Shown here: piece by piece, positions 27,538-36,243 of the stretch | How the letters are laid out: each line of letters begins with the position of its first letter | Numbering within the stretch: the stretch's first letter is position 1 | Source of the DNA: Acidobacteriota bacterium | GTDB lineage: Bacteria > Acidobacteriota > Terriglobia > Bryobacterales > Bryobacteraceae | DNA length: 64,000 nucleotides | Direction: 5' to 3' | NCBI GenBank assembly: GCA_017307505.1 | Contig: JAFKEE010000016.1 | Span: 496,001-560,000, forward strand | Translations under genes and position numbers: made by a program | Notes under the pieces: generated by a model | What the model was told of the DNA's origin: nothing | The model's input: the letters and a program-made list of their open reading frames with translations, nothing else | Database searches by the model: none

Positions 27538-28664
27538 TGGTTGGCCTCCACCTTGGCGTAGGGATCGCCTTTGACCTTCCCGTGGAAGGTGCCCCGGATG
27601 ATCTCTGCTTTCCGCGCCTGCTTGCCCGCGCCCAGAATGAGCGCCCCGCGTTCGAAGAGCCGGTCGACGATGTACATGTCGCCCTTCACGCGGTAGTTGA
27701 CCATTTCCGGACCTTTCGGCCCGACGATCACCAGCGCCGGCAATTCCCTCGGAGCGGCGTTCGGGGTCATTTGCAGGTACGTCTTCTTGCCGTCGTCCAC
27801 CACGCGAACTGGGCGCATGTTGGGGTCGCCCCCGATGACTCGATAATCGAAGTAGAGGGCCTCGATCGATTCGACTGGCGTGATCTGGGACGCTTCGAAC
27901 TCTTCCTTGCGGCGTGCTTCCTGCTCGGCCAGCCGCGCCTTCCAGCGACTCGTCTCGTCTTCCGGATACGCAAAGGCGACACGCGCGAGGTAATCGTCGG
28001 GCTTCGACACCAGCCGAAGGTAGTAGGCCCGTCTGTCCGTCGTGATCAGCAGTGTGGTGTCGAGGCCAGCCTGTTTGGGCTTGATGACGAGCATAGGCGT
28101 TTCCAGCCGACCGCTCCCGGCCATAGCCGGGGAAATTACCCAACGGACCGAATCGCCTACGTGAGGTTCGCCCGAGAGGTGCTCACCAGGTTCGAGTTCC
28201 ACGACGCAGACGCGCATCGGAGCGCAGACGACGGTCGGCATCCCCGCGCCAAACGTGTAGAGCACCCGGCCATCGGCGCCGGGCGCCGGCGTTTGCTTCT
28301 CAGCCATCCACCCTTTCGCGACGCTCAGCGCCGATTGCGCCGTCGACGGCAGAGCGACGTCTTTCGATGCACGGAAGTCCGAAGGGACCTCAGATGCAGA
28401 CGCGCTTCCCGTCGATGCCGGTGTGTTCGATACTCCGTTTCCGGCCTCGGCAGCGCCAACAGTCGGATCTGATCCGAGCGTCTGGATCAGTTGGCCGAAC
28501 GGAAACTTATCCGGCGCTGGGACGGGCTCTTTCGGCAGAGGCTTTGGTGGCGGAACCCGCTTCACTTCGACCGGCCCAGTCTTGCCATCTTTCGTTTGGG
28601 CACACATCGGCACGGCCACGAAAACCAAAGCCAGCGTGCATTGTTCAAGAATTCGAATTCGCAT
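27534..28664 (-). CDS. trbG: Conjugal transfer protein TrbG (VirB9-like)
   Basis: 376 aa with a signal peptide (MRIRILEQCTLALVFVAVPM). The body contains VLYTFGAGMPTVVCAPMRVC, LEPGEHLSGEPHVGDSVRW and LVIKPKQAGLDTTLLITTDR, the VirB9 N-domain signature. The C-terminal beta domain (YFDYRVIGGDPNMRPVRVVD; YRVKGDMYIVDRLFERGALI) contacts the outer-membrane core. A long low-complexity linker (about 65-110) follows the signal. It starts 11 bp after trbF and overlaps trbI. Confidence 0.93.
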   Translation of the reverse strand: MRIRILEQCTLALVFVAVPMCAQTKDGKTGPVEVKRVPPPKPLPKEPVPAPDKFPFGQLIQTLGSDPTVGAAEAGNGVSNTPASTGSASASEVPSDFRASKDVALPSTAQSALSVAKGWMAEKQTPAPGADGRVLYTFGAGMPTVVCAPMRVCVVELEPGEHLSGEPHVGDSVRWVISPAMAGSGRLETPMLVIKPKQAGLDTTLLITTDRRAYYLRLVSKPDDYLARVAFAYPEDETSRWKARLAEQEARRKEEFEASQITPVESIEALYFDYRVIGGDPNMRPVRVVDDGKKTYLQMTPNAAPRELPALVIVGPKGPEMVNYRVKGDMYIVDRLFERGALILGAGKQARKAEIIRGTFHGKVKGDPYAKVEANQ

Positions 28665-28675
28665 GTTTCAGCCCT

Positions 28676-29437
28676 TCACAGCACTTTCGACCAACTCAAA
28701 TTCGTCAGGTAAAGTCCGAGCGGATTCACGCGCGCCAGGCGTTCGTCGGACGGCGGGTTCACGGCAACCGTGAAGGAACCCTTCCACCTTTGTTCGGACT
28801 GGACATCGCCAGTGACGCCCCGCGCGGTCTCAACCCACTCCACTTCCCAGCTCTTGTCGCTACTCGCGTACACCGCCTTCACGTCCACGCTCACCATTTG
28901 CGTTTGCGCGCGCTTATAGGGCGGATCATTCCGGTAGTACTCGCTGACCTGAACTTGCGCCGGCGTTCCGCGTCCGATCATGGAGTACACACGATCAATC
29001 GCCTTGCGCTGGGCAACTCCGTCGCTGGTCACCGTTCGCCAATCGCTCACCCACTGAACGAGCGCGGCACGTTTCAGTCGATCGTCGGCCGCGGAGACCT
29101 GGTCGGCTGTTCCGGACGCGACAACACGACCGAGGCTATCGACGGCCACGACGAACGGGACCACCTTCGATCGCATGGCGAGCGCAACCAGGCCGCCGGT
29201 CTCAATCACGGCGATGCCGAGAGCCAGGAAAGCTGCGAAGCGCCAGTTCCGGGCGCGAGTGATCAGATTGCCGTACCGCTCATCCCACTCGCGGCGCGCC
29301 GCCAAATACGGGTTGAACGTGGTGGGTTCCGGGTTCGGCATTCTAGGGGCGCTCTGCTTAACGGGTTGTTCTGTTTCGAGGTTGTGCGGCACGAGCCGCG
29401 GAACTGCTTCTGTTGCCACGATGGCCCTCCTTTTCAT
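28676..29437 (-). CDS. trbF: Conjugal transfer protein TrbF (VirB8-like)
   Basis: 253 aa. Cytoplasmic N-terminus with NPYLAARREWDERYGNLITR, typical of TrbF, one membrane helix (WRFAAFLALGIAVIETGGLV), then a periplasmic NTF2-like domain (LVQWVSDWRTVTSDGVAQRK; VEWVETARGVTGDVQSEQRW). It is an inner-membrane assembly factor of the type IV secretion system. Its ATG overlaps the trbL stop (ATGA). A later start at MPNPEPTTF is possible, but the overlap favours the longer one. Confidence 0.92.
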   Translation of the reverse strand: MKRRAIVATEAVPRLVPHNLETEQPVKQSAPRMPNPEPTTFNPYLAARREWDERYGNLITRARNWRFAAFLALGIAVIETGGLVALAMRSKVVPFVVAVDSLGRVVASGTADQVSAADDRLKRAALVQWVSDWRTVTSDGVAQRKAIDRVYSMIGRGTPAQVQVSEYYRNDPPYKRAQTQMVSVDVKAVYASSDKSWEVEWVETARGVTGDVQSEQRWKGSFTVAVNPPSDERLARVNPLGLYLTNLSWSKVL

Positions 29438-30933
29438 TCCTCACCTTCCGATCTCAGAGTCGGCGGAGCGGTGTGCGGCGCGTGATCAGGCGGCACGGCT
29501 GAACGAGCCATCCGCACGAATTGAGTTCCGACAGTCAACTTCCGCGAAACCCGGTTTGTTGCTTCGCTTGCACGCGCGAGTCGGCCGGCTACCGGCTTCG
29601 ACTTCCCAGCCGCTGATGGGGGACTGACCTGGCCCGGCGTGCCCGAAGCCTTAGCGCCACTTGCTGAAGGTCCAGCGGAGTTCGTGCCTTCACCTTGAGC
29701 GGCTTGCTGCTTTCCTGAGTCGCTCCCCTCGCCGGACGAACTTGCAGTCGAAGTCGAATTTGCGGCCGGCTCGGCAGTCGAACTCGCGGTAGACGGCGGG
29801 GACACCTGGCCACTGGGTCCGGATGGACTGGCAGCCGCACCGCCGCCGCTACCGCCAGGTCTGGGCGATGGACCACCACTCGAACCGCCCGAGGTTGCCG
29901 GGCCCGCGGACCCGAATCCGCCACCCATCCCGCCACCGGATGCAGCTCCCCCAGCTCCGAGCCCCGCAGCTTGGCCGGCCGTCATCGCGCCACCTTTCGC
30001 GGCGAGCATCTTCGCGCCAAGCGCAACACCGCCTGCTGCTGCCGCGCCCACCAGCAATGCGCCTTGCGCCAATCCTCCCGCGGTCCCCACAGCATCGCCA
30101 CCTGTGAAGGATGGCGACCCGCCGAGAATGCTCGCGGCCAACTTCGGCGCATTCCAGCAGATCATCAGCAGGATCACAGCGGAAGCAGCGATATCCAGCG
30201 CATCGACGGCTGGAGATGGACTGCCCGGAACTGCGGTAGCCGCTGCTTCCCAGGTGTTCGTCAATGCCATGCCCGCGCCAAGAAGCAGATACAGAACCAT
30301 CACCTTCACGCCCGTGGAGACCGCGAAGGCAATGAAACGTTCGACATACGGAGCGGTCCAGCGAGAACCGCCGAAGCCAAGAAAGATGAAGCCCGCGCCG
30401 ACGACGAGATAGCTTTCGACCAGCGTTACGACCAGTTGAACCGTGAGCCCCAGGAACGCGAGGAACGCGAGCAAGGCGGCGAACACCAGAGCCAGAGCCG
30501 TCCCGAAGCTCCCCATCCAACCGGAGTTGGCGGCTCCGCTCAGAAGATTACCGGCGATATTTAGACCACGCACCAGGACGTCGGTGGGAGCCAAAGAGGG
30601 CAGACCAGAGGCCGACTGCCCGACAATCTGGAAGCTTTCGATGATCCGCGGAATCCAGTCAGCGCCGAAATTCAACAGGGCGAAGAACGCGCCGATGAAC
30701 ATCATTTTCCGAATCAGAGCCGCGGTCCAACCTTGCAGATCGGTGCGCTCCAGAACGAGCATTGCGCCGGTCCACGCGAACTCGATCAGCGCTAACAGGC
30801 CGAACAGACGATTTGCATACCCGGCGGCGACAGTTAGCCAAGTGCCGCGAACCGCTCGATACTGATCGAGCATGGCGCTGGGCGAGGTTTGCGCCCAGGC
30901 GGAATTGGCGGTAAGGAGAACAATCGAGGCCAA
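29434..30933 (-). CDS. trbL: Conjugal transfer protein TrbL (VirB6-like)
   Basis: About 499 aa. The frame is open far upstream, but the protein-like part begins with a signal-like segment (ASIVLLTANSAWAQTSPSA), so I place the start at a TTG at 30933; this start is uncertain. It is a polytopic inner-membrane channel protein with five to six hydrophobic segments between about residues 30 and 270 (LFGLLALIEFAWTGAMLVLE; LALVFAALLAFLAFLGLTVQ). The long C-terminal tail is Gly/Ser/Ala-rich and probably disordered (about 330-480), as in other TrbL proteins. It follows trbK and overlaps trbF. Confidence 0.88.
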   Translation of the reverse strand: MASIVLLTANSAWAQTSPSAMLDQYRAVRGTWLTVAAGYANRLFGLLALIEFAWTGAMLVLERTDLQGWTAALIRKMMFIGAFFALLNFGADWIPRIIESFQIVGQSASGLPSLAPTDVLVRGLNIAGNLLSGAANSGWMGSFGTALALVFAALLAFLAFLGLTVQLVVTLVESYLVVGAGFIFLGFGGSRWTAPYVERFIAFAVSTGVKVMVLYLLLGAGMALTNTWEAAATAVPGSPSPAVDALDIAASAVILLMICWNAPKLAASILGGSPSFTGGDAVGTAGGLAQGALLVGAAAAGGVALGAKMLAAKGGAMTAGQAAGLGAGGAASGGGMGGGFGSAGPATSGGSSGGPSPRPGGSGGGAAASPSGPSGQVSPPSTASSTAEPAANSTSTASSSGEGSDSGKQQAAQGEGTNSAGPSASGAKASGTPGQVSPPSAAGKSKPVAGRLARASEATNRVSRKLTVGTQFVRMARSAVPPDHAPHTAPPTLRSEGEE

Positions 30934-30967
30934 GGCGACGAGCCATTCGGCTCGCCGGGGAAATGCG

Positions 30968-31291
30968 CTACTTGGTGCCCGCGCCGAATCCGCGCCCGTC
31001 GCCTTTGCGTGGGGTGAACTGGAACACCGTGGCCGCGCTGGCGGCTTTGCACACGCGCCCTTCTGTGGAGTCTCCCCATGTGGCAGGTGCGCTCTGTTGG
31101 ATCGGTGCGCAGCGCCCCTTGATCTCGTTAGCGATGTCGGCGTGCTGCCGGAACCATTGTTCCAGTGATTGTTGCGAAGCCGAGCGAACATCGCCCGCAC
31201 CAGCGTTCTGGACGCGCTGGACGATCTCACTGGGACGCTCCTGCGTACAGCTCGCCAGTAAAACAAAAAGCAGAAGGCACGTGAGCTTCAT
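30968..31291 (-). CDS. trbK: TrbK-like small lipoprotein (entry-exclusion candidate)
   Basis: 107 aa from the ATG at 31291, giving MKLTCLLLFVLLASCTQERP: a lipoprotein signal with lipobox LASC, so Cys15 would be lipidated after cleavage. The mature part (QSLEQWFRQHADIANEIKGR; FQFTPRKGDGRGFGAGTK) contains two further cysteines (GRCAPI, RVCKAA). Its place between trbJ and trbL matches TrbK of IncP plasmids, which blocks entry of a second related plasmid. Sequence similarity to TrbK is weak by eye; position and lipobox carry the call. Confidence 0.75.
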   Translation of the reverse strand: MKLTCLLLFVLLASCTQERPSEIVQRVQNAGAGDVRSASQQSLEQWFRQHADIANEIKGRCAPIQQSAPATWGDSTEGRVCKAASAATVFQFTPRKGDGRGFGAGTK

Positions 31292-31298
31292 CCCTCCA

Positions 31299-32012
31299 TC
31301 ATCGACCAGCTTGGAAGCCTCTGCCATCGCCGGTTCTTCCGCCGAATTGAAAGTATCTTTCCGTACCTGCTTCTTCAGAGGCTTGCTTCTGAATCTGCGC
31401 GGCTTGGTACGCCTGTTTGCTTTGAAGATCCGCGAGGATCAACTGCCGGAGCTTCATCAACTGCTGAACCTGCTGCTCCATGATCTGGTTCGAGACCTGA
31501 AGCGCCTTCATCCGGCCGTCACTGGATTGGGCCATGGTCCGCAGCTGGTCGAGCACCGCCTGTTCGCTGGCGAGTTGTTGACCTTGCAGACCCGCGGCAC
31601 GCAGAGTGCCCAGCGTCGTGTCCAGACTTGTCTGTGACCAGTCGCGGTAGTCCCTAAACCAGGTATTCGCGTTGTAGCCGTACCCGCGGAATCGATTGCG
31701 GAACTCGGCGTCAAGGTTCGCCATTGAGTAGGCGAGCGCGCGCCCGTTCTGGACCACTGAAGCAAGTCGGCTGATATCGCCCATGATCGGGCCGAAGACC
31801 TGCATCGGCAGGTTGAGCGAGTTCTTCGACATGTCCGCCACCATCAGAATCTTCTGCCGCAGTTCTTCACCTTGGCGGATGTAGGAATTGATGAGTTGGA
31901 GATTATTGGCGAGTTGCGTCCACTCCGTCGCAAACCCGCCGACAACTCCGGAATTCCCCGTTCCAGGCAGCGCGAGAGCCGCCGCAAATATCAAAAAACG
32001 CCTGCGAATCAT
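31299..32012 (-). CDS. trbJ: Conjugal transfer protein TrbJ (VirB5-like)
   Basis: 237 aa with a short signal peptide (MIRRRFLIFAAALALPGTGN). The mature protein is helical: ATEWTQLANNLQLINSYIRQ is the TrbJ hallmark (TQLLNN-type), followed by a glutamine-rich coiled region (VSNQIMEQQVQQLMKLRQLI). It is a minor pilus component exported to the periplasm. The ATG overlaps the trbE stop by ATGA, and trbK starts 7 bp later. Confidence 0.92.
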   Translation of the reverse strand: MIRRRFLIFAAALALPGTGNSGVVGGFATEWTQLANNLQLINSYIRQGEELRQKILMVADMSKNSLNLPMQVFGPIMGDISRLASVVQNGRALAYSMANLDAEFRNRFRGYGYNANTWFRDYRDWSQTSLDTTLGTLRAAGLQGQQLASEQAVLDQLRTMAQSSDGRMKALQVSNQIMEQQVQQLMKLRQLILADLQSKQAYQAAQIQKQASEEAGTERYFQFGGRTGDGRGFQAGR

Positions 32013-34462
32013 TGCTCACCTCCTACCGTGTACTTTTCTTCGAGATACGCTGCCCATTCGGGCAGACCACGCATGCGCAGCCATTCTGCCGGCCACTGCT
32101 CCCCGTGGATTTCGATTACATCCTCCAGTTGCTGTCGCTCCTCCCGCCCGTTCACGCCGACGAATGACAGCGCGACGCCACCGAGGCCGAGCGCGATCAT
32201 CCTGCGGCCGATCGGCGAGACGACGTAGTACTGCCGCTTCGGGATGCTCTTCTGGACCATCTCGACCTCGCGGTCATTCAGTCCGATGGATTCATAGAAC
32301 TGCCTCGATGCAGGGTTGGCTGCCTCGGCGTTCGGAAGCAGGATCTTCGTCGGGCAAGATTCCAATACGACATCGCGGATCGGACTGTTGAAGATGTCCG
32401 ATAGATTCTGCGTCGCGAGCAGCACCGCGCCGTTGAACTTCCTGAGAGTCTTGAGCCAATCCCGCACCCGCTCCCGAAAGAGCGGATGCCGGAGGTAAAC
32501 CCACGCTTCGTCGAGCGGCACCAGAGTCGGGGAACCATCGAGCCGCTTCTCGATCCGCCTGAACAAGTAGAGAAGGACCGCGACGACAGCCTTTTCGCCA
32601 AGGTTCATCAGGTGCTCCGTCTCGAACGTCAAGAATCGGCCGTCGCCGAGCATGTCCTGGTCTGCATCGAGCAGATGCCCCATCGCGCCGGCGAGCGTGT
32701 AGTATTGCAGCGCTTCGCGAACTTCGGTGTCTTGTACGTTCGCTGATAGCTCCGTAAGGGTTCGGGTGGGCGAGTTCTGGAGCAGGATCACGGCTTCGGT
32801 CAGGGCGTTGCGCTCGCGGGGACTCACTTTGAAGTCCTGCAACGCGCAGAGGCCTTCCAGCCAGTCAACGGCCCACGCTACGTCCGCCGGAGTGTCGATC
32901 TCTTTCAAGGGGCAGAACGCCCAGGCCGTCCTTTCCCCGCCGATATCGTAGAATTCGCCGCCTGCCGCAGAGGTGAGCGCCATCAGCGAGTAGCCCTTGT
33001 CGAATGCAAAAACCTGGGCGCGCGGATAACGGAACCACTGCGCCGTGATTGCCCCGAGGCACGTCGATTTGCCCGAACCCGGAGGTCCGACCATCAGCGT
33101 GTGACCGAGATCGCCGACATGCAAATTGAGACGGAATGGAGTCGCACCGGTCGTAGCCGCGAACATAAGCGGCGGACTCTTTGCCGGCATCAACGGTGAA
33201 GGGTTCTTCCTGGAACCGGCCCAGACCGCCGTAATCGGCATCATGTCGGCCAGGTTCAGGGTGTGCAGGATCACTCGACGAGCGTTCCGGTACCCATCAC
33301 CAGGCAGGCTACCCCGCCAGGCTTCGAGCGCGTTCACCGACTCAATTCGACAGGCAAAGCCGAGATTCTGAATCGTTTTCACCACGAGAGCCGCCGATTC
33401 CTCGAGACGGCTCTGATCCGTGTCGAAGACGAGGATCAGTGTGGTGAAGAGACAAAACTGAACATCGCCGGAGGCGGCAACGCTCATCGCTTCCTCAGCG
33501 TCGGCCGCCATCTCCTGGGCGTAGAGGTTTGTGGGACCGGTTTCGGTCCGCAGCAACTGATCCTTCCAGCCGCGCACCTTCGAGCGCCACTTGCGCCTGG
33601 TCTTGTCCAAAAGCCCACGAGCCTCTTCTGGGTCCAGGAGGATCGCCCGCGTGTGCCACCGGTATTCGATGGCGAGGTTGTCGACCGCCCCCAGAATGCC
33701 GGGGAAGCTCGCCCGCGGAAAACCGTCAACTGCTATCGCCCGGAGATGCTTCGTCCCGATCTTCGGTGCGATCCCTCCGACGAGATCTTGCGTGCCCAGC
33801 AGGTCGTTGAGGTAAGCGGGTACCGCGGGGAGTTCGATTGGGTGATCTGCCATCGTTACGCATCGGTGCACGTAGCGCAGAAGATCGTCCTGGACGTGGG
33901 GAAAACCGGCGGCGTCGGCGAAACGCCTGCCCTTGAGGCGACGGACCTGAAAGAGCGAGCCGAACAGGTCTTCAAACGAAGCGACGCGGCTCTTGAAGTA
34001 CTCAAGTGTCTTCTGAGCACCGGACTTGATCTGCCGTTGTCCCTCGAAGAGAAAGCCTTTTACGCGCTCCTCATGCTGCTCGGGTGGCAGGTACGTCAAT
34101 GCAAGGAAGTATTCGCTTTCGAAATGCACGCCTTCGGCCATGAACTGTTCCCGGCGCTCTTCGTCGATGAGCGCCGTCACCAGGTCCGGAAATGCGCCGG
34201 CTTCCGGGTAACCGGGAGCCTTTGATCGGATGGCGTCACACTGAACCATCCAGCCGCCGCCTAGTCGGAGCACCGTATTCAACCGGGCGCTCAGCGCCGC
34301 CATCTCGGCGTGCGTTGCCGACGCCATGTCGGGGCCACGGAAGGTCCAAGCTGCCAGGAGAGCTCCGTCCTGGAGCAGCAGAACGCCATCGTCAATCATG
34401 GAGTCGTATAGGAGCAGGTCAGCCAGACCGCGTGCGCCAGCTCGATGCTCAGTGATCTGCAC
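32009..34462 (-). CDS. trbE: Conjugal transfer ATPase TrbE (VirB4-like)
   Basis: 817 aa. Cytoplasmic energiser of the mating apparatus. N-terminal CagE/TrbE domain (LLLYDSMIDDGVLLLQDGAL), then the RecA-like ATPase with Walker A VGPPGSGKSTCLGA (about 467) and Walker B TLVPLDEAWVYLRHPLF (about 645), and the arginine/glutamine sensor VLLATQNLSDIFNSPIRDV. Full-length and intact. It starts 4 bp after trbD and overlaps trbJ. Confidence 0.95.
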   Translation of the reverse strand: MQITEHRAGARGLADLLLYDSMIDDGVLLLQDGALLAAWTFRGPDMASATHAEMAALSARLNTVLRLGGGWMVQCDAIRSKAPGYPEAGAFPDLVTALIDEERREQFMAEGVHFESEYFLALTYLPPEQHEERVKGFLFEGQRQIKSGAQKTLEYFKSRVASFEDLFGSLFQVRRLKGRRFADAAGFPHVQDDLLRYVHRCVTMADHPIELPAVPAYLNDLLGTQDLVGGIAPKIGTKHLRAIAVDGFPRASFPGILGAVDNLAIEYRWHTRAILLDPEEARGLLDKTRRKWRSKVRGWKDQLLRTETGPTNLYAQEMAADAEEAMSVAASGDVQFCLFTTLILVFDTDQSRLEESAALVVKTIQNLGFACRIESVNALEAWRGSLPGDGYRNARRVILHTLNLADMMPITAVWAGSRKNPSPLMPAKSPPLMFAATTGATPFRLNLHVGDLGHTLMVGPPGSGKSTCLGAITAQWFRYPRAQVFAFDKGYSLMALTSAAGGEFYDIGGERTAWAFCPLKEIDTPADVAWAVDWLEGLCALQDFKVSPRERNALTEAVILLQNSPTRTLTELSANVQDTEVREALQYYTLAGAMGHLLDADQDMLGDGRFLTFETEHLMNLGEKAVVAVLLYLFRRIEKRLDGSPTLVPLDEAWVYLRHPLFRERVRDWLKTLRKFNGAVLLATQNLSDIFNSPIRDVVLESCPTKILLPNAEAANPASRQFYESIGLNDREVEMVQKSIPKRQYYVVSPIGRRMIALGLGGVALSFVGVNGREERQQLEDVIEIHGEQWPAEWLRMRGLPEWAAYLEEKYTVGGEQ

Positions 34463-34466
34463 TCGT

Positions 34467-34778
34467 TTACCTCCAACTCTGGGGCGTCGTTATCGACCGC
34501 CCATGTATTGCAGCCTTCGCCGGATAGAAGGGCCGGTACCGCAGATGACGCAGGTAGACCTGCCGCAGGAGGGGATCTGCCTTTCCCATTCGGCTCAGAA
34601 TGGCGATCGACAGGAACCAAAGCACGATGCCAGTCAGCACGCCCCACCAGGTCACGAGCGCGAAGATCAGCATCGCGGAAAGCAAAGCCGAAAACAGCAC
34701 CAGTTCTCGATCGCCCCCAAGTAGCAGATGGGGGCGGTTTGCGCTTTGATGAATTACGACCTCCCGCGGCTTGTCCAT
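34467..34778 (-). CDS. trbD: Conjugal transfer protein TrbD (VirB3-like)
   Basis: 103 aa. VIHQSANRPHLLLGGDRELV is the typical TrbD opening, followed by one long hydrophobic hairpin (LFSALLSAMLIFALVTWWGV; GIVLWFLSIAILSRMGKADP). The conserved tail DPLLRQVYLRHLRYRPFYPA is present. It is an inner-membrane partner of TrbE. It lies 7 bp after trbC. Confidence 0.93.
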   Translation of the reverse strand: MDKPREVVIHQSANRPHLLLGGDRELVLFSALLSAMLIFALVTWWGVLTGIVLWFLSIAILSRMGKADPLLRQVYLRHLRYRPFYPAKAAIHGRSITTPQSWR

Positions 34779-34785
34779 AGCGCCC

Positions 34786-35103
34786 CTAAATGACCGTGGC
34801 TCCGCCGACGCCGAACAGACTCGTCATGAAGCCGGCCCCGAGCACGAGGAAGGCAATCGCCAGCACGGCCACGCAGGACCGCCGCGCGAACTCGCTCAGT
34901 TCGCCGCCGAACACAAGGGTTCCACCGGCCACCATAAGGGCGATCAATGAAATGGAAAGAGCTACGGGTCCCGTCAGTGACTGAGCCACCGTGTTGAGCG
35001 GAGTCTCCCACGGGAGTCCGCCGCCACCGCCGCCCGCCCATGCTGCGCGGCTTGCCAGCAGGAAGAGCGGAGCCAGCATCGTTCGCTTGAAGAGTGAGTT
35101 CAT
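34786..35103 (-). CDS. trbC: Conjugal pilin precursor TrbC (VirB2-like)
   Basis: 105 aa from the ATG at 35103, preceded by GGAGGT at 5 bases; a longer frame overlapping trbB is not needed. A long signal sequence (FKRTMLAPLFLLASRAAWAG) precedes a mature part with two hydrophobic helices (SLTGPVALSISLIALMVAGG; SCVAVLAIAFLVLGAGFMTS), the pilin fold. In IncP the product is cyclised by the peptidase TraF, also encoded in this window. Confidence 0.92.
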   Translation of the reverse strand: MNSLFKRTMLAPLFLLASRAAWAGGGGGGLPWETPLNTVAQSLTGPVALSISLIALMVAGGTLVFGGELSEFARRSCVAVLAIAFLVLGAGFMTSLFGVGGATVI

Positions 35104-35125
35104 TCGTACCTCCAAATGGATTCGG

Positions 35126-36172
35126 TCAGACATACTCGACCAGGTAACGGCCTTGGTCGTACCCGGTCACTACGAGCAGCTCCCGCACTTTTCGGCCAGC
35201 TGCCAAACTTGATTCCTCGTCGATGAAGATCACCAGATCGACGGCTTCGGCGATGAGACTTTGCTGGGGTGCGCTGGTCGCCTCGGCTACGAGGGATTCC
35301 AGTCGCACGAGCCCGCTGAGGGCATCGTTGGCGTGAATTGTCGCCACTCCGCCCGGATGCCCCGTATTCCAGCTCTTGAGCATTACGTGGGCCTCGGCCC
35401 CGCGAACCTCGCCCACTACGATTCGGGTCGGCTTCAGGCGCATGCAGGCTCGGAGACAATCGAGCATGGTCACGCCGGCAACGGCCCGAAGGTCAACGTA
35501 GTTCTCGACAGGACACTGCAACTCCATCGTGTCCTCGATCGTGATGACCCGGTCCGATGGGGAGATCCGGGCGACGGCTTCCAAAATGGCGTTCACGAGG
35601 GTAGTCTTACCGGAGCCCGTTGAGCCGACGATCAGGATGTTCCTTCGATCCCGGATGGCCGTCCGAATCACTTCGCCATGGCTTAGGCCGCGGACCGTTT
35701 CCGCAAAGGAACGTCGCGTGTGTTGCGCGTTCCGAGGATCTGAACAGCAGCTCAGAATGTCGCCGGCCTCGTAGTCCTCCAACGTGAACACCCGGCGGGG
35801 TCGGAGGCGGATGGCAAAAATGGGACGCCGGACGACCGGCGGCACGATTCCCTCGAACCGGCTCCCGTCCACTGGAAGTTCCGTCTCCAGGATGGGGCGG
35901 TCGTAGTTTGCGACGGTGCCGCGCTGTGCGGCAATTGTTCCGATCGCGGCCTGAGCCTGGGCAGCGAACATCTCGCCCGCGACGGCGAATCCCATCCCCT
36001 GCCGCTTCACCCACAGGCGCCCGTCTGGGTTGAGAACGATGTCCTCGGTCCGGACATCGTCTAGCGCCGACAGGACAGTGTCGCCCAGTTCGCGCCTCAG
36101 TTTGGCGTCGAGGCGGGCACGGTGATCCGCCGATTCCAGAACCAAGCGCCCATTTGCCCCTTGACTGTTCAT
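35126..36172 (-). CDS. trbB: Conjugal transfer ATPase TrbB (VirB11-like)
   Basis: 348 aa hexameric secretion ATPase. RLDAKLRRELGDTVLSALDD opens the N-domain; Walker A LIVGSTGSGKTTLVNAIL (about 180), the Asp box RVITIEDTMELQ, Walker B-type PTRIVVGEVRGAEAHVML and the His box NTGHPGGVATIHAND are all present. First gene of the trb operon. The ICE operator directly abuts the ATG and no Shine-Dalgarno is visible, so the mRNA may be nearly leaderless. Confidence 0.94.
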   Translation of the reverse strand: MNSQGANGRLVLESADHRARLDAKLRRELGDTVLSALDDVRTEDIVLNPDGRLWVKRQGMGFAVAGEMFAAQAQAAIGTIAAQRGTVANYDRPILETELPVDGSRFEGIVPPVVRRPIFAIRLRPRRVFTLEDYEAGDILSCCSDPRNAQHTRRSFAETVRGLSHGEVIRTAIRDRRNILIVGSTGSGKTTLVNAILEAVARISPSDRVITIEDTMELQCPVENYVDLRAVAGVTMLDCLRACMRLKPTRIVVGEVRGAEAHVMLKSWNTGHPGGVATIHANDALSGLVRLESLVAEATSAPQQSLIAEAVDLVIFIDEESSLAAGRKVRELLVVTGYDQGRYLVEYV

Positions 36173-36192
36173 GCTAGCTTGTACAAGCTAGC
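36173..36192. promoter_or_regulatory. Perfect 20-bp operator palindrome between trbB and primase genes
   Basis: GCTAGCTTGTACAAGCTAGC is an exact inverted repeat lying between the divergent trb operon and the RepB-like primase gene. Close or partial copies precede traK (41986), the relaxase unit (42192) and the ardC-traG unit (52264). It is the best copy of an element-wide regulator site. The regulator is not identified. Confidence 0.8.
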
Positions 36193-36218
36193 TTTACGCA
36201 CTCACGTGCGCTTGTCAA
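36190..36218 (-). promoter_or_regulatory. Candidate trb operon promoter
   Basis: On the minus strand TTGACA (36218-36213) is followed after 17 bp by AAAGCT (36195-36190), a poor -10 that merges with the operator. A start near 36183 would give a leader of about 12 nt. Binding to the palindrome would cover the -10, the start site and the start codon. Confidence 0.4.
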
Positions 36219-36243
36219 CTGCAAATCGCAAGGAGTGGCCCAC

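Noticed and set aside
27516-29485. Two long plus-strand frames across trbG and trbF
   Set aside because: Antisense to well-supported trb genes, low-complexity composition.
29434-31266. 610-aa form of TrbL
   Set aside because: The extra N-terminal part reads through trbK in another frame and is not protein-like.
33263-34225. 320-aa open frame antisense to trbE
   Set aside because: No start signal or motif; trbE on the other strand is complete.
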